From a virus: DNA of 35,377 bases. The notes beneath the pieces are model-generated. The model did no database searches and was not told the DNA's origin. It saw nothing but the letters and a program-made list of their open reading frames with translations. Each line of letters opens with the position of its first letter. Positions within the stretch are counted from its first letter, which is position 1. Of the stretch, positions 13,997 through 20,481 are shown one piece after another. Both the position numbers and the translations under genes were made by a program. The stretch covers positions 1 through 35,377 of IMG/VR virus record IMGVR_UViG_3300030060_002129. One strand, 5' to 3'.

Positions 13997-14965
13997 TCAA
14001 ACTCCCCAAACCTGATACCTTTCAACTAGCTTTGGTCTAGTGTCACAGCCTTCATCAAAAATAGCTTTCAACTGATCCATGTTGTTCTGCCAAGTCCTAG
14101 TATCGTTTCTTAAAGTGTTAAGTCTTTCAACATCTGCTGCGGTAACTTTTTTGTAATGCTCTTCGTTAGAAGTATCAAAGTTGTTGTGCTTAAGATTTTG
14201 AATGGTGTCATCATACTCAGCGATCTTTTGGCCTAAAGTCTTGATCTTTTTGTCAGACCATTTTTCCATCTGAACAGCTAACTTAGAGAATCTTTCCCAC
14301 TTTTCAGCTTTTTTAGCATCTTTTTCAGCTTGCAACTTAGCTTGTCTCTCGGCTCTAGCAGCATCTTCTTTAGCTTTCTGTGCGCTCTTGCCTTCCATTT
14401 CAGCGCCATGTCTTTCTGATCTGAACTGTGTGTACTGAGTAAGATGGCCATTAGCTGAGTTTTCACCATATCTGTAATTCCAGATCATGCGAACATAGAT
14501 TTCAAACTTGGTAGCTTCTCTACGCTCTTCGATAGTCCTTTCGTCAGCGATGTAATCATAAACGTGACCATAAACACGACCTTCAATAAGGTCATTAGCG
14601 TGATTTACACGTAAGTCTGAAGTTTTATATATGTACTCTTTTTTTGTATGGTGCTGTGCAATTCTTTGCTCAAGTAAAGCACAAGCTGCATCAGCTTGAG
14701 CCTGTGCATCTTTAATGATGTTTGAATAGTGTGGGTAGAATCTAGGCTCTTCCCAACCAAAGACAGGAGACTTTTCTTCTAGTCTTTGTTCAGCACAGAT
14801 AATGTAACGACCTGTGTAAGTGTGTGGGTATCTGATACCTTCTTTCTTATGTGTGTCAACCTGTAAGTTTTTGTGGTTGCACTTGTCTTGAACCTCAGAA
14901 ATAAAAGCAGTCGTAATTGTGTTTACTAAGTGCTGCTTGAGGTGGTCTGGAGTAGTAAAAGTCAT
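13997..14965 (-). CDS. Hypothetical coiled-coil protein, 322 aa
   Basis: 322 residues. The N-terminal 170 residues are mixed alpha/beta with several His and Tyr. Residues about 180-245 form a strongly charged Ala/Lys/Glu coiled coil (EDAARAERQAKLQAEKDAKK), and the C-terminus is helical with NTLRNDTRTWQNNMDQL. No catalytic motif or known family is recognised. It is the first and largest gene of the leftward operon driven from the 15.0-kb divergent control region. A DNA-binding or host-takeover role would fit its position, but this is speculation. Confidence 0.8.
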   Translation of the reverse strand: MTFTTPDHLKQHLVNTITTAFISEVQDKCNHKNLQVDTHKKEGIRYPHTYTGRYIICAEQRLEEKSPVFGWEEPRFYPHYSNIIKDAQAQADAACALLEQRIAQHHTKKEYIYKTSDLRVNHANDLIEGRVYGHVYDYIADERTIEERREATKFEIYVRMIWNYRYGENSANGHLTQYTQFRSERHGAEMEGKSAQKAKEDAARAERQAKLQAEKDAKKAEKWERFSKLAVQMEKWSDKKIKTLGQKIAEYDDTIQNLKHNNFDTSNEEHYKKVTAADVERLNTLRNDTRTWQNNMDQLKAIFDEGCDTRPKLVERYQVWGV

Positions 14966-14986
14966 TTGCGAGAAAATGTAAAGGGC

Positions 14987-15000
14987 AGCCTCTTCAGGCT
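14987..15000 (-). promoter_or_regulatory. Leader hairpin of the leftward operon
   Basis: AGCCT-CTTC-AGGCT is a perfect 5-bp stem with a 4-nt loop, lying between the candidate leftward promoter and the start of the 322-aa gene (ATG at 14965). In the leftward mRNA the loop reads GAAG. No U tract follows directly, so it may be a 5' stabiliser rather than a terminator. Confidence 0.35.
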
Positions 15001-15008
15001 ATGAATTA

Positions 15009-15037
15009 ATTATGAACCATTATTAGTAAAACCGCAA
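15009..15037 (-). promoter_or_regulatory. Candidate leftward early promoter
   Basis: Minus-strand TTGCGG (15032-15037) and CATAAT (15009-15014) are 17 bp apart. The -10 element is five of six to consensus and identical to that of the rightward promoter opposite; the -35 element is weak (TTG only). Transcription would start near 15002 and lead into the 322-aa gene. Two GTAAAC repeats lie just upstream of its -35, where an activator or repressor could act. Confidence 0.4.
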
Positions 15038-15039
15038 CT

Positions 15040-15101
15040 GTAAACATCAGTAAACCTGTGAAATATTCAGAGATTGTAACTTTCTAATCAAATGGGTTTA
15101 C
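15040..15101. promoter_or_regulatory. Three GTAAAC repeats, candidate operators
   Basis: GTAAAC occurs at 15040-15045 and 15050-15055, exactly 10 bp apart (one helical turn), and once inverted as GTTTAC at 15096-15101, where it overlaps the -35 box of the rightward promoter. The two direct copies lie just behind the -35 of the leftward promoter. This is what an operator cluster for a small DNA-binding protein controlling both promoters would look like. The binding protein is unknown; the excisionase-like HTH protein at 19.3 kb is one candidate. Confidence 0.4.
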
Positions 15102-15125
15102 ATAGTTGTATTGATGCGTCATAAT
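15097..15125 (+). promoter_or_regulatory. Rightward early promoter
   Basis: TTTACA (15097-15102), a 17-bp spacer and CATAAT (15120-15125) match the sigma-70 consensus at five of six bases in each box with ideal spacing. Transcription would start near 15132, about 35 nt upstream of the first ATG at 15167. It should drive the whole rightward block to the terminator near 20 kb. The first gene has no Shine-Dalgarno sequence, a feature common in cyanobacteria. Confidence 0.65.
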
Positions 15126-15127
15126 GA

Positions 15128-15151
15128 GAAGGCGGTAAGTATCCGCTTTTT
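15128..15151 (+). promoter_or_regulatory. Leader hairpin with U tract just downstream of the promoter
   Basis: GCGG (15132-15135) pairs with CCGC (15043+100, i.e. 15143-15146) around a 7-nt loop; neighbouring bases can extend the stem by one G-U and two A-U pairs, and a run of five T follows. It lies at the predicted 5' end of the early mRNA. It could stabilise the transcript end or act as an attenuator. The stem is short, so confidence is modest. Confidence 0.35.
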
Positions 15152-15166
15152 CACTTCGCTAGTTTT

Positions 15167-15385
15167 ATGGAACAGACACTTATACTCAAGCTCAATGACG
15201 AACAGCTTGAAAACTTTGAAAACCTAGTCATGGAGGCAATAAACAACCTTCCTGATGATGAAGAAGAGCTACTAGCAGCTGATCCAGATAGCCCTGCTGG
15301 TACATATAGAGACATTATTAAAGCGATGGCTCAACAGACAAACAGAGGTTGTGCGATCTCTGAGTACATGGGCTGTGAGGTTTAG
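15167..15385 (+). CDS. Small acidic early protein, 72 aa
   Basis: 72 residues, very acidic (LPDDEEELLAADPDSPAG), beginning MEQTLILKLNDEQLENFENL. It is the first gene behind the rightward promoter. Small acidic proteins in this position often inhibit host enzymes or mimic DNA, but no family is recognised here. One strand-like N-terminal segment is followed by helices. The next gene begins within two bases of its stop. Confidence 0.75.
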   Translation: MEQTLILKLNDEQLENFENLVMEAINNLPDDEEELLAADPDSPAGTYRDIIKAMAQQTNRGCAISEYMGCEV

Positions 15386-15387
15386 TG

Positions 15388-15627
15388 ATGTCTAAGAATG
15401 TTACCACCTACGTATGTGAAGCTGGCACACTACTCAAGTCTTATGACACATTTGTTGCTTTTAAGGCTAAAGACTATATGCACTTAGTCACTAAAAAACA
15501 CCATAGCAAGACTACTAGCCGACATATCAGTGATTTTTTGGGCGGTTCTGATGTTGTTAAAGGTGCTGAAAAAGTTTCACAAAATTTGCTAGATACAATG
15601 GGAAAATTTATTGAGGCACACCAATGA
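15388..15627 (+). CDS. Hypothetical early protein, 79 aa
   Basis: 79 residues from ATG 15388; a GTG at 15385 would add one Met. It begins MSKNVTTYVCEAGTLLKSYDTFVAF and continues KAKDYMHLVTKKHHSKTTS, then FLGGSDVVKGAEKVSQ. The pattern of strands followed by a helix suggests a small alpha/beta fold. 'Typical strong TxxSRHIxxFL' spacing resembles phage small proteins but no named family is recognised. It overlaps the next gene by ATGA-type linkage at 15624-15627. Confidence 0.75.
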   Translation: MSKNVTTYVCEAGTLLKSYDTFVAFKAKDYMHLVTKKHHSKTTSRHISDFLGGSDVVKGAEKVSQNLLDTMGKFIEAHQ

Positions 15628-15755
15628 GAAATTTATTTCTAATGATCGCTATGTCAGGGTTGTTCTATACGACCCTTTCTGGCACTCTTTACGACATGAC
15701 AGTAGCAGACTGTAAAGCTGGTGTTGTCGCTGCTTGTGAGGAGATAGCCAGATGA
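15624..15755 (+). CDS. 43-aa peptide with N-terminal signal or membrane segment
   Basis: ATG at 15624 encodes 43 residues: MRNLFLMIAMSGLFYTTLSG, then TLYDMTVADCKAGVVAACEEIAR. The first 20 residues are a basic-hydrophobic signal or anchor, followed by a soluble tail with two cysteines (DCKAG and AACEE). Both ends use 4-bp ATGA overlaps (15624-15627 and 15752-15755), which is strong support for so small a gene. A disulfide-bonded periplasmic or membrane-anchored peptide is plausible. Function unknown. Confidence 0.7.
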   Translation: MRNLFLMIAMSGLFYTTLSGTLYDMTVADCKAGVVAACEEIAR

Positions 15756-15973
15756 AATTTGAAGCTACCAAGGACAAAAAAGAAACTCTTTTTCAAGGTT
15801 TCTATATTTTGTTTGCTGCACCAACAGCCAAGCATCAAGAAGAAGTCGGCCAGATGTTATGTCTTATGCTGATGGATTCAGAAATAACACGCCAAGACGC
15901 GCAGAAAGCGTGTGATAGAGCTATCGCAGCCCACCTTACTGAAAAACAATTGGAGGACACTTTTAATGGCTGA
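15752..15973 (+). CDS. Hypothetical 73-aa protein
   Basis: 73 residues, MKFEATKDKKETLFQGFYIL onwards, largely helical: FAAPTAKHQEEVGQMLCLMLMDSE and DAQKACDRAIAAHLTEKQLED. No membrane segment or recognised domain. It starts in an ATGA overlap with the 43-aa gene and overlaps the next gene by 8 bp. It is part of the early rightward operon; the role is unknown. Confidence 0.7.
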   Translation: MKFEATKDKKETLFQGFYILFAAPTAKHQEEVGQMLCLMLMDSEITRQDAQKACDRAIAAHLTEKQLEDTFNG

Positions 15974-16439
15974 TTTTGATTATCAGAAAATGAATGACTA
16001 TGTTACCGCTGATCCAGAGGTAGCAGAACTTCGTGAAAAAAGAAATTCAACAAGAAAAAAAATTGAACAGCTAAAACATTCTGCACGTAATCACATTGCA
16101 AAAATGCACGGCTTGTATTTAGCAAAAAGTGCAGTTGTTGAAAAAATACAAGTTGAGCCTTGTTCAGATGAAGATGATTTTCTTCTTGAAAGAATCACAG
16201 GTCAATGTGGTGAGTGCTGGGACGATGATTGGCAAACAGCAGCAGAAGTTATTTTTGATGGACAACTTAGCTGTGGTATTGCTATCGGAAACTTAGCAAA
16301 ACAAATTTATAAGTTCATTGAAGACATGAACATAATGCAAGGCTGTATTGACAGATTAGAAGATGGCTTAAGACAGCAATTCAGAGAACAATTTTACAAA
16401 GACCAACAAAAACAAACTACTAAGGAGGTAGAACAATGA
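15966..16439 (+). CDS. Hypothetical early protein, 157 aa
   Basis: I start the gene at ATG 15966 because GGAGG lies 9 nt upstream; the open frame runs back to 15912 without such a site. 157 residues: MADFDYQKMNDYVTADPEVA, a coiled-coil segment (REKRNSTRKKIEQLKH), then an acidic middle (EPCSDEDDFLLERITGQCGECWDDDW) with C-G-E-C spacing and a helical end. It might be an HNH-like or host-interacting protein, but no motif is complete enough to name. The next gene follows with ATGA overlap. Confidence 0.75.
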   Translation: MADFDYQKMNDYVTADPEVAELREKRNSTRKKIEQLKHSARNHIAKMHGLYLAKSAVVEKIQVEPCSDEDDFLLERITGQCGECWDDDWQTAAEVIFDGQLSCGIAIGNLAKQIYKFIEDMNIMQGCIDRLEDGLRQQFREQFYKDQQKQTTKEVEQ

Positions 16440-16837
16440 ACGGAATGCAACATAACGGCCAGCACTTAGATTTTACAAATCCCAAAGTGCAGCAATGGCT
16501 TAAAGATTGTCCTTATGAAATAACATCACTACAACAGTTGATGTTTGAGCCAAAGGATAAAAAACAAGTTGAGCTAGTAGTAGAAATTCCTGTAAATGAA
16601 TGTGCAGTTAATTTTCAATACTATGGCTTAACACTAGGCGCAAAGACTAAAGAGCTAGAAGAAAGGTACGAAAAAATAGATGCAGAATACAAGAAACTAA
16701 TTGTGAAAGAAGTTAGAGAAAGAAATCCTGTGAAGCTACTAGCTTTAGAAGAGAGAACCTCCAAGCTTTTTAAACAAATGCGTGACATAACCAAAGAGTT
16801 AAGAGCGCTTATCGAGGCAGAGAAAACAGGTGTATAA
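16436..16837 (+). CDS. Hypothetical early protein, 133 aa
   Basis: 133 residues with a good AAGGAGG ribosome binding site about 9 nt upstream of ATG 16436. N-terminal half: NPKVQQWLKDCPYEITSLQQL, then strands VELVVEIPVNECAVNFQYYGLTLG. The C-terminal half is a charged coiled coil (TKELEERYEKIDAEYKKL to RALIEAEKTG). No family recognised. Clear Shine-Dalgarno sites on this and the preceding gene contrast with the rest of the window and suggest strong early expression. Confidence 0.75.
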   Translation: MNGMQHNGQHLDFTNPKVQQWLKDCPYEITSLQQLMFEPKDKKQVELVVEIPVNECAVNFQYYGLTLGAKTKELEERYEKIDAEYKKLIVKEVRERNPVKLLALEERTSKLFKQMRDITKELRALIEAEKTGV

Positions 16838-16973
16838 CTCTATCTGTCTTACTCTCTTGGTCGTAGCAGCATATACAAATTTGTTGCTGACCATAAAAAA
16901 AACTGGCAGAGGAGACCCTTTTAACTCCCATACCAGTTCCAACCCCAAGAACCGCACCAAGCGGCCTAATTAA
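16830..16973 (+). CDS. Small membrane peptide, 47 aa (GTG start)
   Basis: GTG at 16830, overlapping the previous stop by 8 bp, opens MYNSICLTLLVVAAYTNLLL, then TIKKTGRGDPFNSHTSS and a basic tail. Residues 5-22 form a single hydrophobic membrane segment followed by a positively charged cytoplasmic side. The frame fills the otherwise empty 145-bp gap before the exonuclease gene. Support is the membrane-peptide composition and the overlap; no database family is recalled. Confidence 0.5.
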   Translation: MYNSICLTLLVVAAYTNLLLTIKKTGRGDPFNSHTSSNPKNRTKRPN

Positions 16974-16981
16974 GTATAACA

Positions 16982-17794
16982 ATGATTATTTCAGAAATCC
17001 AGCCAGTTTCAGTAGATTTTGCAAGCTATCAGGCAGACCCTGCATTTAGTGCTAGTGATCTAAAAATTATCACTAAGCAAAATGCTAGAGCGCTATGGCA
17101 TAGCAAATTTAATGAACTGGCACCTCCAAAACTTCCAACACCCGCTATGAAGTTTGGCACTTTGTTCCATGCTATGTGTTTAGAGCCAGAAGATTTTACA
17201 GCAAGATTTAGAGTTGTAGAAGATAAGCGCACTAAAAAAGGCAAAGAACAAGCTCTCGAATACGAGAAAAAAGGCATAACAGTAATCACACCTCAAGATG
17301 CTGCATTAGCTGACAATATGATGTCATCAATAATGGCTCACTCAACAGCTTATGACTTGCTAGACAAAGGCCAATCAGAACAAAGTTTCTGGTGGTCACA
17401 TAGTGCAACTGGTTTAGACCTTAAATGTCGCTGCGACAAAATTAATGGAGACACCATTGTAGATTTAAAAACTACAGGAGAAGGTGGCGCGTCCCCAGAA
17501 AGTTTTACTAAAACAATTACTAACTTTAACTACCACCTTCAAGCAGCACATTATTTACAAGGCACAAATTGTAAAAGATTTGTCTTTGTAGTAATAGAAA
17601 AAGTATTCCCTTTCAATATAGGAGTCTACCAATTAGATGAAGAATTCCTTGATTTAGGTTATGAAATTCAAGAACAAGCGCTTCTTAAAATATTTGAAGC
17701 TAATCAATCTGGAAAATGGCTCGGCTACACCGATACCGAACCAAACGGAATCCAGACCCTCGACAAACCTTACTGGCTCAGCAACAATGACTGA
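16982..17794 (+). CDS. RecE/exonuclease VIII-like PD-(D/E)XK nuclease
   Basis: 270 residues. The pattern matches the phage exonuclease family related to RecE (DUF3799-type): DPAFSASDLKII at the N-terminus, AMKFGTLFHAMCLEPEDF with H63, and the core GLDLKCRCDKINGDTIVDLKTT, where D152, D161 and K163 are candidate metal-site residues. NYHLQAAHYLQG (motif with Q187) follows. It would resect 5' ends of double-stranded DNA to expose single strands for the annealing protein encoded two genes on. It overlaps the next gene by 8 bp. Confidence 0.9.
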   Translation: MIISEIQPVSVDFASYQADPAFSASDLKIITKQNARALWHSKFNELAPPKLPTPAMKFGTLFHAMCLEPEDFTARFRVVEDKRTKKGKEQALEYEKKGITVITPQDAALADNMMSSIMAHSTAYDLLDKGQSEQSFWWSHSATGLDLKCRCDKINGDTIVDLKTTGEGGASPESFTKTITNFNYHLQAAHYLQGTNCKRFVFVVIEKVFPFNIGVYQLDEEFLDLGYEIQEQALLKIFEANQSGKWLGYTDTEPNGIQTLDKPYWLSNND

Positions 17795-18650
17795 AACTAT
17801 TAACCCCACATTTGGTATTGAGCAGATTACACCTGACTTTGCTGAATATGTTTTAGAAACAAAAAACACCAAAAACAGATCCATGAAACCCGCCAATCTA
17901 AAAAGATTGGTTACTGCTATTGACAATGGTGAATGGATAATTACTAATCAAGGTTTGGCCTTTGATAAAGATGGTAATTTATTAGATGGTCAACACAGAC
18001 TTTTAGCGATTGTAAAAACTGGTAAAACATTGCCAATTATGGTTGCTAGAAATATGGATCCTAAAATATTTAACTGTGTTGATACTGGCACTGCAAGAAC
18101 TGCTGCAGATGGTTTATACATAGAAGGTTGTTCAACATCAAAACACCTTGCAGCAGGTATAAAAGTGTATTTATTGTACAACAGATATCCAAGAGGTAGT
18201 TGGGCTTTTGCCACGGTTCCAACTCATTCAGAAATTTTACAAGAATACAAAGACAATCAAGAAGTTTATGACGAAATTACAAACTTAATGGGTGTTTACC
18301 ATAGAAAATTTCATTTCTTTAACTTGAGCGTTGGTATTCCTATGTATAAATTGATTTCAGAAAAAAATTATTCTGAAGAAATTTTGTCAGAATTTTGGAC
18401 ACAGTTCTCTGAAGGTACAAATTTAAATATAGATAATCCTATTTTGTCTTTTAGAAATCAAATGATGCAAAAAGGGTTTAGACATAGAGGATCTAATTAC
18501 CAAAGATACCAGCTAAACGCTTTCATTAGATTATTCAATCTCTGGATCAATGACGTTAAAAAGACTAAGTTCATGGCACCACCTACTGATCTAAAAGACG
18601 TCTTAAAAATCCAAGATCCAACACTAGATCAAATGGAGGGGACTATTTAA
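17787..18650 (+). CDS. ParB-fold DGQHR-type protein
   Basis: 287 residues from ATG 17787; the frame extends upstream to 17661, but those codons overlap the exonuclease and look non-coding. The N-terminal domain has RSMKPANLKRLVTAIDNGEW, then NLLDGQHRLLAIVKTGKTLPIMV (DGQHRL at 67-72), the ParB/DndB-like nucleotide-binding signature. The remainder is helical with many aromatic residues. Such proteins occur in phage recombination or DNA-modification neighbourhoods, with unknown activity. It sits between the exonuclease and the annealing protein, linked by an 8-bp overlap upstream and a TAATG junction downstream. Confidence 0.75.
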   Translation: MTETINPTFGIEQITPDFAEYVLETKNTKNRSMKPANLKRLVTAIDNGEWIITNQGLAFDKDGNLLDGQHRLLAIVKTGKTLPIMVARNMDPKIFNCVDTGTARTAADGLYIEGCSTSKHLAAGIKVYLLYNRYPRGSWAFATVPTHSEILQEYKDNQEVYDEITNLMGVYHRKFHFFNLSVGIPMYKLISEKNYSEEILSEFWTQFSEGTNLNIDNPILSFRNQMMQKGFRHRGSNYQRYQLNAFIRLFNLWINDVKKTKFMAPPTDLKDVLKIQDPTLDQMEGTI

Positions 18651-19273
18651 TGCAAAAACCAAATTTAAAAGGCACTATCCAACCACAGGATATTTACAAA
18701 AAAGGTAAATACAGTTATGTGTCATGGGCTAGAACATCTGAATATCTTAATGAACTAGCAGCGGGTTGGGAGTTTCATCTAGAAATGCCACCAACTTATG
18801 AAACAACTGGTGTAGTTTGGGCTGCACCTGATGGCACAGGTTATCTTATGGGCTACTTCACAGATCCAGAGGGTAAAAAAGGTGCTATTTATCCATACTC
18901 AATTATGGACAATAGAAACGATCCAATGAAACTAGATAAAATTTCTGCTAGAGACATAACCGACTCTCATAGACGCGGCTTTTGTTTTTGTGCAGCTAAA
19001 GAATTTAATCTAGGTAGTGAACTATGGACAGGTAATGAGATAGTAAAAGCTACAGAGCCTGTTACCCCATCAAAAAGACAAGCTAATGTTCAACCCAAAC
19101 AGAACATAGCAGTTTTGGCACGTGACGCTATTGTGAAATCAACTACTGATGAACAATTAGACAAACACTTCAATACTCTAGTATCAAGGCTAGATGAGGG
19201 AAAAATAAGCCAAGACCAATATAATAAACTTATTGACCTAATCAAAGCTCGGAGGAAAGCATTAACAGCATGA
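18650..19273 (+). CDS. Sak/DUF1071-like single-strand annealing protein
   Basis: 207 residues. YKKGKYSYVSWARTSEYLNEL at the N-terminus and DSHRRGFCFCAAKEFNLGSELWTGNEI (about 105-131) correspond to the conserved blocks of Sak-type Rad52-like annealing proteins ('YlSWa...' and 'rgfcrcaA..fGLg.eLw'). The C-terminus has a short helical segment (DEGKISQDQYNKLIDLIKARRK). It would coat single strands made by the upstream nuclease and anneal them, giving a Red-type recombination pair. The family call is from pattern memory and has not been tested by a profile search. It is linked to the HTH gene by an ATGA overlap. Confidence 0.75.
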   Translation: MQKPNLKGTIQPQDIYKKGKYSYVSWARTSEYLNELAAGWEFHLEMPPTYETTGVVWAAPDGTGYLMGYFTDPEGKKGAIYPYSIMDNRNDPMKLDKISARDITDSHRRGFCFCAAKEFNLGSELWTGNEIVKATEPVTPSKRQANVQPKQNIAVLARDAIVKSTTDEQLDKHFNTLVSRLDEGKISQDQYNKLIDLIKARRKALTA

Positions 19274-19494
19274 ACCAAATCGAACAGCAATTTCTAACAT
19301 CTGACCAGTTAGCTGAGAGATATGGGTTAAGCCCTGCAACTATTGCTGATTGGAGACGAAAAGATCGTGGACCCGAATATTACACACTTCCCAAATATGC
19401 GGTGTCGTCAGGCTCTGCCAAAGTTCGCTATGAACTTGGCAAAATCCTTGAATGGGAAAAAGAAAACAACATTACACCTAAAAACCCTTTTTAA
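19270..19494 (+). CDS. Excisionase/MerR-type small HTH protein
   Basis: 74 residues with a classical small winged helix: FLTSDQLAERYGLSPATIADWRRKDRGPEYY (helix-turn-helix about 10-35), then a wing with SGSAKVRYELGKILEWEKEN. This is the AlpA/excisionase-type DNA-binding fold used by phages as transcription factors or recombination directionality factors. No integrase is visible in the window, so a regulator is more likely than an excisionase. It lies between the annealing protein and the SSB-tailed gene in the same operon. Confidence 0.85.
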   Translation: MNQIEQQFLTSDQLAERYGLSPATIADWRRKDRGPEYYTLPKYAVSSGSAKVRYELGKILEWEKENNITPKNPF

Positions 19495-19496
19495 TT

Positions 19497-19826
19497 ATGG
19501 CTAAAGTACAACCAGCATTTACTGCTAAATTCAGAATCGTTGACAACACTAACCCTGCCAATGATTATGCACCTGAAAAAAATGTAATTTTTGATTTTAC
19601 TCTTGAAAATGCACAAAAAGCCGCAGAGTTTTTTATGAATGCTTATGAAAACGCATTAAAAAATGGTACAACAGTCAGAGTCTATACAGACAAGAAAGAG
19701 TATCGTGAGGAGGCTGGATTTACGCTTTGGGGCGGTATGTGGGGCAATAGTGGTAAACTAGCCCCATTACCTCCAAAAGACTCATCACAGAGCAAGCCAG
19801 CGTCAGTAGATGACCTACCCTTCTAG
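19497..19826 (+). CDS. SSB-like protein with DDLPF tail
   Basis: 109 residues. The body is beta-rich (FTAKFRIVDNTN, KNVIFDFTLENAQ, GTTVRVYTDKKEY, AGFTLWGGMWGN), and a flexible Pro/Ser linker leads to the last five residues, DDLPF. Bacterial single-strand DNA-binding proteins end in an acidic DDDIPF-type tail that docks helicases, polymerase subunits and exonucleases. That tail, the size, and the position behind the nuclease and annealing genes make a phage SSB the best guess. The OB fold itself cannot be confirmed by eye. Confidence 0.65.
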   Translation: MAKVQPAFTAKFRIVDNTNPANDYAPEKNVIFDFTLENAQKAAEFFMNAYENALKNGTTVRVYTDKKEYREEAGFTLWGGMWGNSGKLAPLPPKDSSQSKPASVDDLPF

Positions 19827-19974
19827 ATTCCCTAGCGATCCTTACGAGGGTCAAATATACCATGACCCTGCAACAGACAAAACTTTTGAATGTCAATGTA
19901 GAGACCCTTTAGATCGAATGGTAAACCTACACAAAACACTTTTTGAGTGGGTTGATATTAGTAAAGAAGTTTAA
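19810..19974 (+). CDS. Hypothetical 54-aa protein
   Basis: ATG at 19810 overlaps the SSB-like gene by 17 bp and encodes MTYPSRFPSDPYEGQIYHDP, then ATDKTFECQCRDPLDRMVNL and LFEWVDISKEV. FECQC may be a small metal site; the N-terminal 'FPSDPYEGQIYHDP' looks like an extended binding segment. It is the last gene of the rightward early operon, and its stop overlaps the stop of the opposite gene. No family recognised. Confidence 0.6.
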   Translation: MTYPSRFPSDPYEGQIYHDPATDKTFECQCRDPLDRMVNLHKTLFEWVDISKEV

Positions 19975-20255
19975 TTTTTACCAAACAAAATATAACTAAG
20001 GCGCTTCATTAGAGGCGCTTTTTTTTTAGTTTTTCTTCTTTCAAAATAATTGATTATGTCTTGCTGATTGCACATTATTTCTAATGCGTTAGCTATGAAC
20101 TGTGATTGTTTGTGATTAGCTCGCGCCAGAACACTTGCTAACTCTCTTAGCTCGTCTATGTCTTTGATTTTATGCAGTTCAGCAATAGAACTTTCTACAG
20201 CAAACTCAGACTCTAGACTTGGTCTTTTTGTAAGAATGTTTATAATACTTTTCAC
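19971..20255 (-). CDS. Hypothetical 94-aa helical protein
   Basis: 94 residues from a GTG start at 20255 (GTGA overlap with the 54-aa gene upstream). The sequence is helical: ESSIAELHKIKDIDELRELASVLARANHKQSQFI, ending in a basic KTKKKAPLMKRLSYILFGKN segment. The last quarter of the gene lies over the rightward terminator hairpin, so the same bases serve as coding sequence on one strand and terminator on the other. No family recognised. Confidence 0.75.
   Translation of the reverse strand: MKSIINILTKRPSLESEFAVESSIAELHKIKDIDELRELASVLARANHKQSQFIANALEIMCNQQDIINYFERRKTKKKAPLMKRLSYILFGKN
19998..20028 (+). terminator. Intrinsic terminator of the rightward early operon
   Basis: AAGGCGCTT (19998-20006) pairs with AGGCGCTTT (20013-20021) in a 9-bp stem with two G-U pairs and a 6-nt loop, followed directly by a run of T to about 20027. 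It lies 24 bp after the stop of the last early gene. It sits inside the 3' part of the opposite gene and has no matching U tract on that strand, so it acts in one direction only. Confidence 0.8.
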
Positions 20256-20416
20256 TTATCCTCTGGCCATAGATGCACTGACACATAATCAACAATCTGA
20301 TCGTCTATTGTATTATCTGTAGTCTTTGCTAATGCCTTTAGAAGATCAATAATTAATTTTTTTACTGCATTCGTTTTTACGAATGTCATAAGGATAGGTT
20401 TAAGGATTCTGAGCAT
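20252..20416 (-). CDS. Phage mini-protein, 54 aa (KTNAVKKLIIDLLKALA)
   Basis: ATG at 20416 encodes MLRILKPILMTFVKTNAVKK, then LIIDLLKALAKTTDNTIDDQ and IVDYVSVHLWPEDK. The 'LKPxLxxFxxTxAVKkLxIDLLkaLa..TDNtvDDqxVxxv' pattern is one I recognise from many phages as a small helical protein, sometimes encoded near lysis or membrane genes. It has an amphipathic, not a transmembrane, helix. It is coupled to the 94-aa gene by GTGA. Function unknown. Confidence 0.8.
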   Translation of the reverse strand: MLRILKPILMTFVKTNAVKKLIIDLLKALAKTTDNTIDDQIVDYVSVHLWPEDK

Positions 20417-20481
20417 AATAATCTTGTGTTACTTTCCAAACATAGCTACATTGCTAGTATTAAACAAGAGTTCTAATTTTT
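20417..20481. promoter_or_regulatory. Divergent intergenic region
   Basis: The 65 bp between the leftward 54-aa gene and the rightward membrane-protein gene must hold a start signal for the latter, since the early operon is terminated upstream. The best rightward match is TTTCCA (20433-20438), 16 bp, TAGTAT (20455-20460), four of six in each box. No strong promoter is visible in either direction. Confidence 0.25.

Noticed and set aside
17661-17786. N-terminal extension of the DGQHR protein
   Set aside because: It would overlap the exonuclease gene by 134 bp with non-conserved, low-quality residues; ATG 17787 gives a normal 8-bp overlap.
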